From NCBI GenBank assembly GCA_050485485.1, contig JBJHBM010000038.1, forward strand, positions 1 through 17,163: 17,163 nucleotides of DNA, given 5' to 3'. Origin of the DNA: WHSO01 sp050485485 (GTDB lineage: Bacteria; Pseudomonadota; Alphaproteobacteria; SMXQ01). Below, one piece after another: positions 6,441-13,771 of the stretch. The stretch's first letter is position 1. Every line of letters starts with the position of its first letter. The translations under genes were made by a program, and so were the position numbers. A model generated the notes under the pieces. That model was not told the origin of the DNA and searched no databases. It saw only the letters and a program-made list of their open reading frames with translations.

Positions 6441-6500
6441 TAGCGGCCTGTTTCGGGGCCCCCCGGCCCCCCTGGAAACCCATACCGGACACGCGGGACC

Positions 6501-7361
6501 ATGCCCGAGAACGGCCCGACGCTCAACGATCTGCGCGGCGAGATCGACCGCATCGACGACGCCCTGCTCGACCTGCTCGCCCGGCGCGCCCGGGTCGCGG
6601 CCGAGATCGCGCCCCTCAAGGCGGGCGCGGCGCTGCTGCGCCCCGGCCGCGAGGCCGAGGTGCTGCGCCGGCTGGTGACGCGCGCGCAGGGCGGCTTCGA
6701 CGGCCTCGCCCTGGTGCGCATCTGGCGCGAGATCATGTCCGCCGCGCTGCGCCTGCAGGGCCCGTTCTCCGTCGCCGTCAGCGTCCCGGAGGCCGGGCCT
6801 TCCTGCTGGAGCCTCGCGCGCGGCCACTACGGCGTCGCGACGCCGATGACCGTCGCCGCCGGCCCGGCCCAGGCGATCGCCGCGGTCGCGGCCGGCCAGG
6901 CCGACGTGGCGATCGTGCCGTTCCCCGCCGCCGAGGAGCCCGACCCGTGGTGGGCGCGGCTCATGACCGGCGGCGCGGCCGTGCCGCGCGTGGTCGCGCG
7001 CCTGCCGGTGGCGCGGGGGCTGGAGCCCGCCGTGGGCGCTCCGGAGGGACTCGCGGTCGCGGCCATGGCGCCCGAGCCCTCGGGCGACGACAGCAGCCTG
7101 ATCGCGAACGAGACCGAGGCCCCCACCAGCCGCACCGCGATCGCGGCCGCGGTGGCGGACGGCGGGTTCGCGGTCCGCTTCGCGGGCGGCGCCGGCGCCG
7201 GCAGCCGCCTGCACCTGGTCGAGGTGGACGGGTTCGTGACCGAGGCCGCGCCCGCCTTCGCCGCGCTCCGGCGCGGGCTCGGCGCGGGCGCGCGCGAGAT
7301 CGTCGCGGTCGGCGCCTACGCGGTGCCGCTCGCGCTCGGCGCGGGCGGGGAATCGCCATGA
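6501..7361 (+). CDS. AroQ chorismate mutase with a prephenate dehydratase/ACT-like tail
   Basis: Residues 1 to about 88 form an AroQ chorismate mutase domain (chorismate to prephenate). R12 in LNDLRGEIDRID, R29, K40 in APLKAG, R50–E51 and a Gln near residue 82 line up with the catalytic positions of the E. coli domain. The remaining ~200 residues resemble a shortened prephenate dehydratase. SVPEAGPSCWSLARGHYG looks like the GPEGT..H region and AGQADVAIVPFP like the GEADYGVVPIE region. The end (SSLIANE to VEVDGF to GAYAVPL) looks like an ACT domain. The TRF active-site motif and the PIENS sequence are missing, so dehydratase activity is unlikely. It is the first gene of an operon; its TGA overlaps the hisC start as ATGA. 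Confidence 0.85.
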   Translation: MPENGPTLNDLRGEIDRIDDALLDLLARRARVAAEIAPLKAGAALLRPGREAEVLRRLVTRAQGGFDGLALVRIWREIMSAALRLQGPFSVAVSVPEAGPSCWSLARGHYGVATPMTVAAGPAQAIAAVAAGQADVAIVPFPAAEEPDPWWARLMTGGAAVPRVVARLPVARGLEPAVGAPEGLAVAAMAPEPSGDDSSLIANETEAPTSRTAIAAAVADGGFAVRFAGGAGAGSRLHLVEVDGFVTEAAPAFAALRRGLGAGAREIVAVGAYAVPLALGAGGESP

Positions 7362-8470
7362 GCGCGCCGCCCGTCGCGCCGCGTCCCGGTATCCTCGACA
7401 TCGCCCCCTACGAGGGCGGCCAGTCGAAGATCGCGGGACAGGTGCGCGTCATCAAGCTGTCCTCCAACGAAGGCGCGCTGGGCCCCTCGCCGCGCGCGGT
7501 CGCCGCGTTCCGGGAGGCGGCGGCGAGCCTCGCGCGCTATCCCGACGGCGGCGCCACCGCGCTGCGCGAGGCGATCGGCGCGCGCTTCGGCCTCGATCCC
7601 GCGCGCATCGTGTGCGGCGCGGGCTCCGACGAGCTGCTCGGCCTGATGGCGCGCGGCTACGCGGGCGAGGGCGACGAGGTGCTCTACACCGAGCACGGCT
7701 TCCTGATCTACCCGATCGCCGCGCGCTCGGTGGGCGCGGTTCCCGTCAAGGTGCCGGAGAAGAACCTCACCGCCGACGTGGACGCGCTGGTGGCGCGCGC
7801 CGGCAACCGCACGCGCCTGGTCTATATCGCCAACCCCAACAACCCGACCGGCAGCTACCTGACGGCGGCGGAGCTCCGGCGCCTGCGGGCGGGCCTTCCC
7901 GCGGGCGTGATCCTGGTAATCGACGCGGCCTACGCCGAGTTCGTCACGGAGGACGACTACGAGGCGGGGATCGAGCTGGTGGACGCGAACGACAACGTCG
8001 TGATGACGCGCACCTTCTCCAAGATCTTCGGGCTCGGGGGCTTGCGCATCGGCTGGGCCTACGGGCCGCCGCACGTCGTCGACGTGCTCCATCGCCTGCG
8101 CATGCCGTTCAACGTGTCCACCGCCGGCCAGGCGGCCGCCGTCGCGGCGCTCGCCGACCGCGACCACCAGGAAACGGCGGCGGCCCACAACGCCCGCGAG
8201 CGCGCCCGCATGACGGACGCCCTGCGCGCGGCCGGGCTCACGGTGCCGCCCTCCGCCGGCAACTTCGTGCTCGCCCGATTTCCGGGCGGCGCGGCCGAGG
8301 CCGAGGCGGCCGACGTCTTCCTCAAGGGCGAAGGGATCATCGTGCGGCGCATGGGCGGCTACGGCCTGCCCGATTCCCTGCGCATCACCGTCGGCCTCAC
8401 GGAGGAATGCGATGCGGTGTGCGGCGCGCTCGCGCGCTTCATGGCGGAACGGGGGACAGCTCATGGCTGA
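7358..8470 (+). CDS. hisC: HisC-family aminotransferase (histidinol-phosphate/aromatic)
   Basis: This 370-residue PLP enzyme is a fold-type I aminotransferase of the HisC family. The cofactor site is clear: NPNNPTG at 159–165, D189 with Y192 in IDAAYAEF, the Schiff-base lysine K222 in TFSKIFGLGGLRIGW, and R230. The frame runs open further upstream, but the ATG at 7358 overlaps the chorismate mutase stop and has GGGGAA seven bases before it. Located between chorismate mutase and prephenate dehydrogenase, it probably transaminates prephenate or 4-hydroxyphenylpyruvate for tyrosine and phenylalanine. HisC enzymes can also serve histidine synthesis, and I cannot tell whether this copy does both. 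Confidence 0.92.
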   Translation: MSAPPVAPRPGILDIAPYEGGQSKIAGQVRVIKLSSNEGALGPSPRAVAAFREAAASLARYPDGGATALREAIGARFGLDPARIVCGAGSDELLGLMARGYAGEGDEVLYTEHGFLIYPIAARSVGAVPVKVPEKNLTADVDALVARAGNRTRLVYIANPNNPTGSYLTAAELRRLRAGLPAGVILVIDAAYAEFVTEDDYEAGIELVDANDNVVMTRTFSKIFGLGGLRIGWAYGPPHVVDVLHRLRMPFNVSTAGQAAAVAALADRDHQETAAAHNARERARMTDALRAAGLTVPPSAGNFVLARFPGGAAEAEAADVFLKGEGIIVRRMGGYGLPDSLRITVGLTEECDAVCGALARFMAERGTAHG

Positions 8471-9365
8471 ACGGGACATCGCGCCGGAGGCGCGCTTCGG
8501 CCGCGTCGCCATCGTCGGGCTCGGCCTGATCGGCTCCTCGCTCGCGCGTGCGATGAAGCGCGACGGCCTCGCGCGCGAGATCGTGGGCGCGGCGCGCACC
8601 GAAGAGACCCGCGCGAAGGCGCTCGAGCTCGGCTTCATAGACCGCGCGGAGGCCGACCCGGCCGTCGCCGCCGCGGGCGCCGAGCTGGTGGTGATCGCCG
8701 CCCCGGTGGGCGCGTCGGGCGCCATCGCCGCGGCGGTGGGGCCCGTGCTCGCGCCCGGCGCCATCGTCACCGACGTGGGCTCGGTCAAGCGCGGCGTGAT
8801 CGCCGCGATCGCGCCGCACCTGCCGGCGGGGGTCCATTTCGTGCCGGCGCATCCGATCGCGGGCACCGAGGAATCGGGCCCCGAGGCGGGCTTTTCCGAG
8901 TTGTTCGAGGGGCGCTGGTGCGTGCTCACCCCGCCGCCCGGCACGGATCCGGGCGCGGTGGCGCGCGTCGCCGCCCTGTGGCGCGCGGTCGGCAGCCTGG
9001 TGGACACCATGGACCCGCACCATCACGACATGGTGCTCGCCATCACCTCGCACCTGCCGCACCTGATCGCCTACACCATCGTCGGCACCGCGACCGAGCT
9101 CGAGAACCACCTGCAGCAGGAGGTCATCAAGTTCGCCGCCGGCGGCTTCCGCGACTTCACCCGCATCGCCGCCTCCGACCCCGTAATGTGGCGCGACATC
9201 TTCCTCTCCAACCGCGATGCGGTGCTGGAGATTCTCGGGCGCTTCGACGAGGATTTGACGGCGCTCCAGCGTGCGATCCGCTACGGCGACGGCAAGGCGC
9301 TGGAGGACTGGTTCACGCGCACCCGCGCCATCCGCCGCTCCATCGTCCAGGCCGGCCAGGCCTGA
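8463..9365 (+). CDS. tyrA: prephenate/arogenate dehydrogenase
   Basis: This 300-residue enzyme carries out the NAD(P)-dependent oxidative decarboxylation of prephenate or arogenate toward tyrosine. The N-terminal dinucleotide fold has GLGLIGSSLA (19–28). The catalytic region has TDVGSVK (103–109), H130 in PAHPIAGTEESG and SHLPHL further on. The C-terminal all-helical domain is present; there is no ACT domain. The frame opens 17 codons earlier, but the ATG at 8463 is preceded by GGGGGAC and overlaps the hisC end by 8 bases, indicating coupled translation. It is the last gene of the aromatic operon and converges with the DUF2125 gene, 18 bases between stops, without a visible terminator. Prephenate versus arogenate specificity is not decidable by eye. 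Confidence 0.94.
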   Translation: MAERDIAPEARFGRVAIVGLGLIGSSLARAMKRDGLAREIVGAARTEETRAKALELGFIDRAEADPAVAAAGAELVVIAAPVGASGAIAAAVGPVLAPGAIVTDVGSVKRGVIAAIAPHLPAGVHFVPAHPIAGTEESGPEAGFSELFEGRWCVLTPPPGTDPGAVARVAALWRAVGSLVDTMDPHHHDMVLAITSHLPHLIAYTIVGTATELENHLQQEVIKFAAGGFRDFTRIAASDPVMWRDIFLSNRDAVLEILGRFDEDLTALQRAIRYGDGKALEDWFTRTRAIRRSIVQAGQA

Positions 9366-9383
9366 GCGGACGTTCCCGGCCGG

Positions 9384-10448
9384 CTACCAGCGGATCGGCG
9401 GCACGCGCATGAGGCGCGCCGGGCCGACGAAGATGGCGCGTTCCTGGATCGTGATGGGTACCCGGATCTCGGCGGCCTGGCCGGGGGCGGAGCGGCGCGC
9501 CATCAGGGACAGCAGCAGCTTCACGCTCTGCGCCTCCTGGGGGCGGATGACGCCGGCCGCCACCAGCGCGTCGGCCGCTTCCTCGAAGCCGGTCATGCGC
9601 GCGGCGAACGAGGCCTCGGGCTGCAGCCCCGCGTCGAGCGTGAGCGTGCCCGAGCCGTCCACCGTCATCGGCCCCCATTCGAAGGCGAGGTTGCGGACCT
9701 CGACGCTGCCGCCCGCCTCGCGCCAGCGCGCGAGCGTCTGACGCGACACCGGCACGGGCAGGTCGGACAGGACCTGGGCCTCGGCCGTGAGCCGCGTGAT
9801 CTTCGGTCCCAGGTACTTGCCGACGTTGTCGGGCAGATCGACGCCCGCGAGCTCCAGCAGCATCCCGGCGGCGGGCTCGGTGTTGCCGGTACGCCGTCCC
9901 GCGTAACCGAACAGCTGCAGCTTGCCGGTCTCGGCGGCGAGGGTGGAGCCGGTGGTGACCTCGCGCGCGCGCAGGCCCGTGGTCGAAAGCGTGACGAGGG
10001 CGGGCACGTCCGCACCGTTGCCGGCCTTGACCTCGCCCGGCGCGGCGGCCGCCTCGATCTCGAGGTTGAAGGGCGCGCGTCCGGCGTGGAAGCGCAGGCT
10101 GTGGGTGCCGGCGAGGTCGAAGGTCACGTCGCGCGAGACCCAGGGCGCCATCCGGACGGCGGCGCGACGCGCGCGCCATTCCCACATGCCGCGCGCGTCG
10201 CGGCCGGTGACGACGATACCGCCGAGATCGGCCTCGAAGCGGAACGGAAAGCCGGTGATGGAGAGCGTGTCGGCGGCGAAGGTGCCTCCTTCGCCCGCGA
10301 GGTTGCGCCCGACCTCCGCGATCTGGTCGCGCACCATCGCGGCGCCCGCGAACCACAGGCCGGTGAGCCCGGCCACCCCCGCGAGGAACAGAGCGAACAG
10401 CCAATAGGCGATACGGGCGGGAAAGCGGCTTGCCACGAAGCGGATCAC
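9384..10448 (-). CDS. DUF2125 family membrane-anchored protein
   Basis: I assign this to the DUF2125 family, whose function is unknown, on its N-terminal layout. A short basic start is followed by one membrane segment at about residues 13–35. A long extracytoplasmic beta-rich region then begins with a sequence containing ADTLSITGFPFRFEADLGG (about 59–77). This suggests a periplasmic protein anchored in the inner membrane. From the GTG start at 10448 it has 354 residues. A longer ATG version (to 10547) would add a basic, Pro/Arg-rich stretch and overlap the divergent gene, so I prefer the GTG, though no strong ribosome-binding site is visible. The order tyrA, DUF2125, ChaC-like recurs in alphaproteobacteria, as far as I recall. 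Confidence 0.8.
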   Translation of the reverse strand: MIRFVASRFPARIAYWLFALFLAGVAGLTGLWFAGAAMVRDQIAEVGRNLAGEGGTFAADTLSITGFPFRFEADLGGIVVTGRDARGMWEWRARRAAVRMAPWVSRDVTFDLAGTHSLRFHAGRAPFNLEIEAAAAPGEVKAGNGADVPALVTLSTTGLRAREVTTGSTLAAETGKLQLFGYAGRRTGNTEPAAGMLLELAGVDLPDNVGKYLGPKITRLTAEAQVLSDLPVPVSRQTLARWREAGGSVEVRNLAFEWGPMTVDGSGTLTLDAGLQPEASFAARMTGFEEAADALVAAGVIRPQEAQSVKLLLSLMARRSAPGQAAEIRVPITIQERAIFVGPARLMRVPPIRW

Positions 10449-10467
10449 CGGGTTTTGATGCGGACGC

Positions 10468-10492
10468 GGCGCCGCCCTCGGGGGGCGGCGCC
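10468..10492. repeat. strong hairpin between two divergent genes
   Basis: Perfect 10-bp arms GGCGCCGCCC (10468–10477) and GGGCGGCGCC (10483–10492) enclose the loop TCGGG. It lies between the DUF2125 start (10448) and the ChaC-like start (10519), with no T tract on either side. Both genes point away from it, so it is not a terminator of either. It could be an operator or part of a leader RNA. Confidence 0.6.
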
Positions 10493-10518
10493 TGGCAACT
10501 CTAGCGGGAACGGGCCCG

Positions 10519-11118
10519 ATGATAAAGGATCGGCGAAACGCGGGCACCGCCGCCCCGGACGGTGCCCCGGACCCCGGCGCGGAGGCAGCTGCCGGCGCGG
10601 GCGACCTGTGGGTATTCGGCTACGGGTCGCTGATGTGGAACCCTGGATTTCCGCATGCGGCGCGCATGCCCGCGCTCCTGCGCGGCTGGCACCGCGCGCT
10701 CTGCGTTTATTCCCACGTCTGGCGCGGCACGCCGGAACGGCCGGGGCTGGTGCTCGGCCTCGACCGCGGCGGCGCGTGCTGGGGCATCGCGTTCCGGGTG
10801 GCGGCGGACGACGCCCGGGAGGTGCTCGACTATCTCGACACGCGCGAGCGCGTGACCCACGTCTATTGGCGCCGCACCGTCGCCGTGCGGCTCGCGGACG
10901 GCGCGCGCGTCGCGGCGGAGACCTACGTGGCCGACCCGCGCCACGCGCAATACGCCGGCCGGCTCGCGCCCGGGGACGCGGCGCATCTCATCCGCGCCGC
11001 GCGCGGGCGCGGGGGCACCAATGCCGAATACCTGGAGAACACGGTGCGCCACCTCGACGACTTCGGCCTCAAGGAAGGCCCGCTGCATGACCTCCTGCGC
11101 CGGGTGAGAACAGGTTAG
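10519..11118 (+). CDS. ChaC-like gamma-glutamylcyclotransferase
   Basis: This 199-residue protein belongs to the ChaC branch of the gamma-glutamylcyclotransferase fold, enzymes that release 5-oxoproline from glutathione. The substrate loop VFGYGSLMWNPGF has YGSL at 35–38. The catalytic glutamate is most likely E110 in YLDTRER. The C-terminal half contains the family segment AETYVADP and the region GGTNAEYLENTVRHLDD. About 28 variable Ala/Pro-rich residues precede the core, so the true start might be later, although no other start codon stands out. Its stop is one base from the stop of nrdJ on the other strand. Glutathione turnover fits with the gloB and GST genes in this window only as loose context. 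Confidence 0.88.
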   Translation: MIKDRRNAGTAAPDGAPDPGAEAAAGAGDLWVFGYGSLMWNPGFPHAARMPALLRGWHRALCVYSHVWRGTPERPGLVLGLDRGGACWGIAFRVAADDAREVLDYLDTRERVTHVYWRRTVAVRLADGARVAAETYVADPRHAQYAGRLAPGDAAHLIRAARGRGGTNAEYLENTVRHLDDFGLKEGPLHDLLRRVRTG

Positions 11119-11119
11119 C

Positions 11120-13537
11120 TCACGCGCACTTGGAATGGCCGCAGGAGAGGCACAGGTCGCAGCCCTCCTGCTTGATCATGCCGGCCTCGCCGCACTTGGG
11201 GCACTGGCGCAGCATCGGGGCGGTGCCGCCGGCCCTGCCGCCGCCCGCGGCCGCCGCCTTGGCCTCGGCCAGCGCGCGGGCGCGCGCGGCGATGTCCTCG
11301 CGGCCCTGCATGAACCCGATCGCGACCAGGTGGTGCTCGATCACGTTGCCGATGGCGGCGAGCAGCGAGGGCACGTAGCGCCCGTCCATCCACTGGCCGC
11401 CGCGCGGGTCGAACACCGCCTTCAGCTCCTCCACCACGAAGGAGACGTCGCCGCCGCGCCGGAACACGGCGGAGATCATGCGGGTGAGGCCGACCGTCCA
11501 GGCGTAGTGGTCCATGTTCTTCGAGTTGATGAAGATCTCGAAGGGCCGGCGCCGCCCGTCCTGGACGATGTCGTTGACGGTGATGTAGATGGCGTGGTCG
11601 GACTCGGGCCACTTGAGCTTGTAGGTCTGGCCCGGCAGCGCCCCCGGCCGGTCGAGCGGCTGGGTCATGTAGATCACGCCGCCGGCCTCGTAGGGGTCGC
11701 GGTGGCGCGCGGGCGGCGCGCCCAGCGGCAGCTCCTCCTGGCCCTCGTCCTCGAGGGCGCGCTTCTCGGCCTCGGCCCGCGCGGTCGCTTCGGCGGCCCC
11801 GGGGGCGGCCCCGGGGGTGGCGGCCTCGCCCTCGGGCTTGCGCAGCTCCAGTACGGCGCCGGTCACGTCGTTGGGACGGTAGGTGGTGCAGCCCTTGCAG
11901 CCCTGCTCGTAGGCCTGGACGTAGACGTCCTTGAACGCCTCGAACGAGATGTCGGCGGGCACGTTGATGGTCTTGGAGATCGAACTGTCCACGTGCTTCT
12001 GGACCGCGGCCTGCATGACGACGTGCTCGGCGGGGGTGAGCTTCTGGGCGTCCACGAAGTAGGACGGCAGATCGGCGTTGTCGCCGAACATGCGGCGGTA
12101 GAGGCGGTAGGCGTAGTCCGACACCTCCTCGTCCTTGCGCGAGCCGTCGGGCTGCAGGATGTGGCGGGTGTAGGAGAAGCTGAACACCGGCTCGAGCCCC
12201 GAGGAGACGTTGTCGGCGAACAGCGAGATGGTGCCGGTGGGCGCGACCGAGGTCAGCAGCGCGTTGCGGATGCCGTGCTCCGCGATCGCCGCGCGCACGT
12301 CGGCGTCGAGCCGTGCCACGGTCTCGCCCGCGAGGTACTTCTCCGCGTCGTAGAGGTCGAACGCGCCCTTCTCGGCGGCGAGCCCGGCGGAGGCGAGATA
12401 GGCGGCGCGCTCGATCTCGCGCATCCACTCGGAGGCCAGGGCGACCGCCTCCCGGGTGCCGTAGCGCACCCGGCACATGATGAGCGCGTCGGCGAGCCCG
12501 GTGACGCCGAGCCCCATGCGGCGCTTGCGGCGCGCCTCCTCGGTCTGCTGCGGCAGGGGGAAGCGCGAGACGTCGATGGCGTTGTCGAGCATGCGCACCG
12601 CGAGCGGCACGACGGCGCGCAGGCGCTCCACGTCGAGCCGCGCCTTGTCGGTGAACGGGTCGCGCACGAAGCGCGCGAGGTTGAGCGAGCCGAGCAGGCA
12701 CGCGCCGTAGGGCGGCAGCGGCTGCTCGCCGCACGGGTTGGTCGCGGCGATGGTCTCGCAGTAGCGGAGGTTGTTCGCGCGGTTGATGCGGTCGATGAAG
12801 ATCACGCCCGGCTCGGCATAGGCGTAGGTCGCGCGCATGATCCGGTCCCACAGCTCGCGCGCCTGCACGGTGCGGAAGGTGGTGCCGCCGAACTTGAGCT
12901 CCCACGGCCCGTCCTCCCGGACCGCCTGCATGAAGGCGTCCGTCACCAGCACCGAGAGGTTGAACATGCGCAGCCGCCCCGGCTCGCGCTTGGCGTCGAT
13001 GAAGGCCTCGATGTCGGGATGGTTGCAGCGCAGCGTGCCCATCATGGCGCCGCGCCGGGAGCCCGCGCTCATGATGGTGCGGCACATGGCGTCCCACACG
13101 TCCATGAAGGACAGCGGCCCCGAGGCGTCGGCGCCGACGCCCTTCACCGGCGCGCCCTTGGGGCGCAGCGTCGAGAAGTCGTAGCCGATGCCGCCGCCCT
13201 GCTGCATGGTGAGCGCGGCCTCGCGCAGGTGCGCGAAGATGCCCGACATGTCGTCGGGGACGGTGCCCATCACGAAGCAGTTGAACAGCGTCACGTTGCG
13301 CCCGGTGCCGGCGCCCGCGATCACGCGCCCGGCGGGCAGGAACTCGAAGTCCCGGAGCGCGCCCTCGAAGCGCGCCGCCCAGGCGTCGCGCGCCTCGGGG
13401 GCCTCGGCTTCGGCCAGCGCCCGGGCGACGCGCGCCCAGGTGTCCGCCACGGTGCGGTCCACGGCGGCGCCGGTCTCGCTCTTGAGGCGGTATTTCATGT
13501 CCCAGATCTGCTGGGAGATGGCCGAAACGCCGGTCAT
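11120..13537 (-). CDS. nrdJ: adenosylcobalamin-dependent (class II) ribonucleotide reductase
   Basis: This enzyme reduces ribonucleotides to deoxyribonucleotides using adenosylcobalamin as radical source, with or without oxygen. The radical site NPCGE supplies N267, C269 (thiyl radical) and E271. The redox pair is C87 (NCFVMGT) and C280 (PPYGACLLGS). The C269–C280 spacing of 11 matches known class II enzymes. MQQGGGIGYDFSTLRPKG (111–128) and SAGSRRGAMMGTL are typical. A TSCPD domain follows a low-complexity Ala/Glu linker. The C-terminus has CPKC and CLSCGHSKC, a zinc ribbon/redox tail. The start at 13537 (MTGVSAISQQIWDMKY) has GGAG 6 bases upstream, better than the ATG at 13549. At 805 residues it is much shorter than the ~1200-residue versions I recall from some alphaproteobacteria. 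Confidence 0.95.
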   Translation of the reverse strand: MTGVSAISQQIWDMKYRLKSETGAAVDRTVADTWARVARALAEAEAPEARDAWAARFEGALRDFEFLPAGRVIAGAGTGRNVTLFNCFVMGTVPDDMSGIFAHLREAALTMQQGGGIGYDFSTLRPKGAPVKGVGADASGPLSFMDVWDAMCRTIMSAGSRRGAMMGTLRCNHPDIEAFIDAKREPGRLRMFNLSVLVTDAFMQAVREDGPWELKFGGTTFRTVQARELWDRIMRATYAYAEPGVIFIDRINRANNLRYCETIAATNPCGEQPLPPYGACLLGSLNLARFVRDPFTDKARLDVERLRAVVPLAVRMLDNAIDVSRFPLPQQTEEARRKRRMGLGVTGLADALIMCRVRYGTREAVALASEWMREIERAAYLASAGLAAEKGAFDLYDAEKYLAGETVARLDADVRAAIAEHGIRNALLTSVAPTGTISLFADNVSSGLEPVFSFSYTRHILQPDGSRKDEEVSDYAYRLYRRMFGDNADLPSYFVDAQKLTPAEHVVMQAAVQKHVDSSISKTINVPADISFEAFKDVYVQAYEQGCKGCTTYRPNDVTGAVLELRKPEGEAATPGAAPGAAEATARAEAEKRALEDEGQEELPLGAPPARHRDPYEAGGVIYMTQPLDRPGALPGQTYKLKWPESDHAIYITVNDIVQDGRRRPFEIFINSKNMDHYAWTVGLTRMISAVFRRGGDVSFVVEELKAVFDPRGGQWMDGRYVPSLLAAIGNVIEHHLVAIGFMQGREDIAARARALAEAKAAAAGGGRAGGTAPMLRQCPKCGEAGMIKQEGCDLCLSCGHSKCA

Positions 13538-13563
13538 GGGCGGCTCCATGCTGCGCCGGGGTC

Positions 13564-13594
13564 CGGAAGGCCCATCCGGCGATGCGGAAGGCCC
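13564..13594. repeat. 10-bp direct repeat with 21-bp period in the nrdJ leader
   Basis: CGGAAGGCCC occurs at 13564–13573 and again at 13585–13594. The 21-bp period is two helical turns. It lies in the predicted 5' untranslated region of nrdJ, 26 to 57 bases before the start codon. It could be a protein-binding site or part of an RNA structure. Confidence 0.4.
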
Positions 13595-13670
13595 GTCACG
13601 GGACGGCCGGCAATCGAATAACGAATTGAAATCCCTCGGGAAATACCGCTTGGAACGCCCCGAAGCGGGC

Positions 13671-13700
13671 ATTGTAGGGAACCGCGCCCGGGGGCGTCAA
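13671..13700 (-). promoter_or_regulatory. nrdJ promoter
   Basis: On the minus strand TTGACG (13700–13695) is followed by an 18-base spacer and TACAAT (13676–13671). Both boxes are one base from consensus. The transcript should start near 13664, leaving a leader of roughly 127 bases before the nrdJ ATG. I see no B12-box (GCCACTGG type) and no NrdR-box-like sequence in the leader or promoter. Confidence 0.65.
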
Positions 13701-13771
13701 ACGAAATGTTCCTGTTATGTTTTCACATCCGGCTTGGGCTTCAAGCCCTTGGATGCGCAGCGCGACTCGGC

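Noticed and set aside
6321..6500. SAM-II riboswitch upstream of metX
   Set aside because: I looked for the short pseudoknot pattern and its A-rich conserved segment on the minus strand and did not find it. The inverted repeat there starts upstream of the likely transcript start.
11135..13621. 828-codon open frame antisense to nrdJ
   Set aside because: It lies opposite an unmistakable reductase gene. In DNA this GC-rich, stop codons are rare in the complementary frames, and the translation is His/Arg/Val/Gly-rich low-complexity sequence with no motif.
13736..13748. Small hairpin GGGCT-TCA-AGCCC downstream of plsC as a terminator
   Set aside because: The stem is only 5 bp and no T tract follows on the minus strand.
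13538..13771. Cobalamin riboswitch or NrdR box upstream of nrdJ
   Set aside because: No B12-box-like GCCACTGG or complement and no AT-rich NrdR palindrome could be seen.
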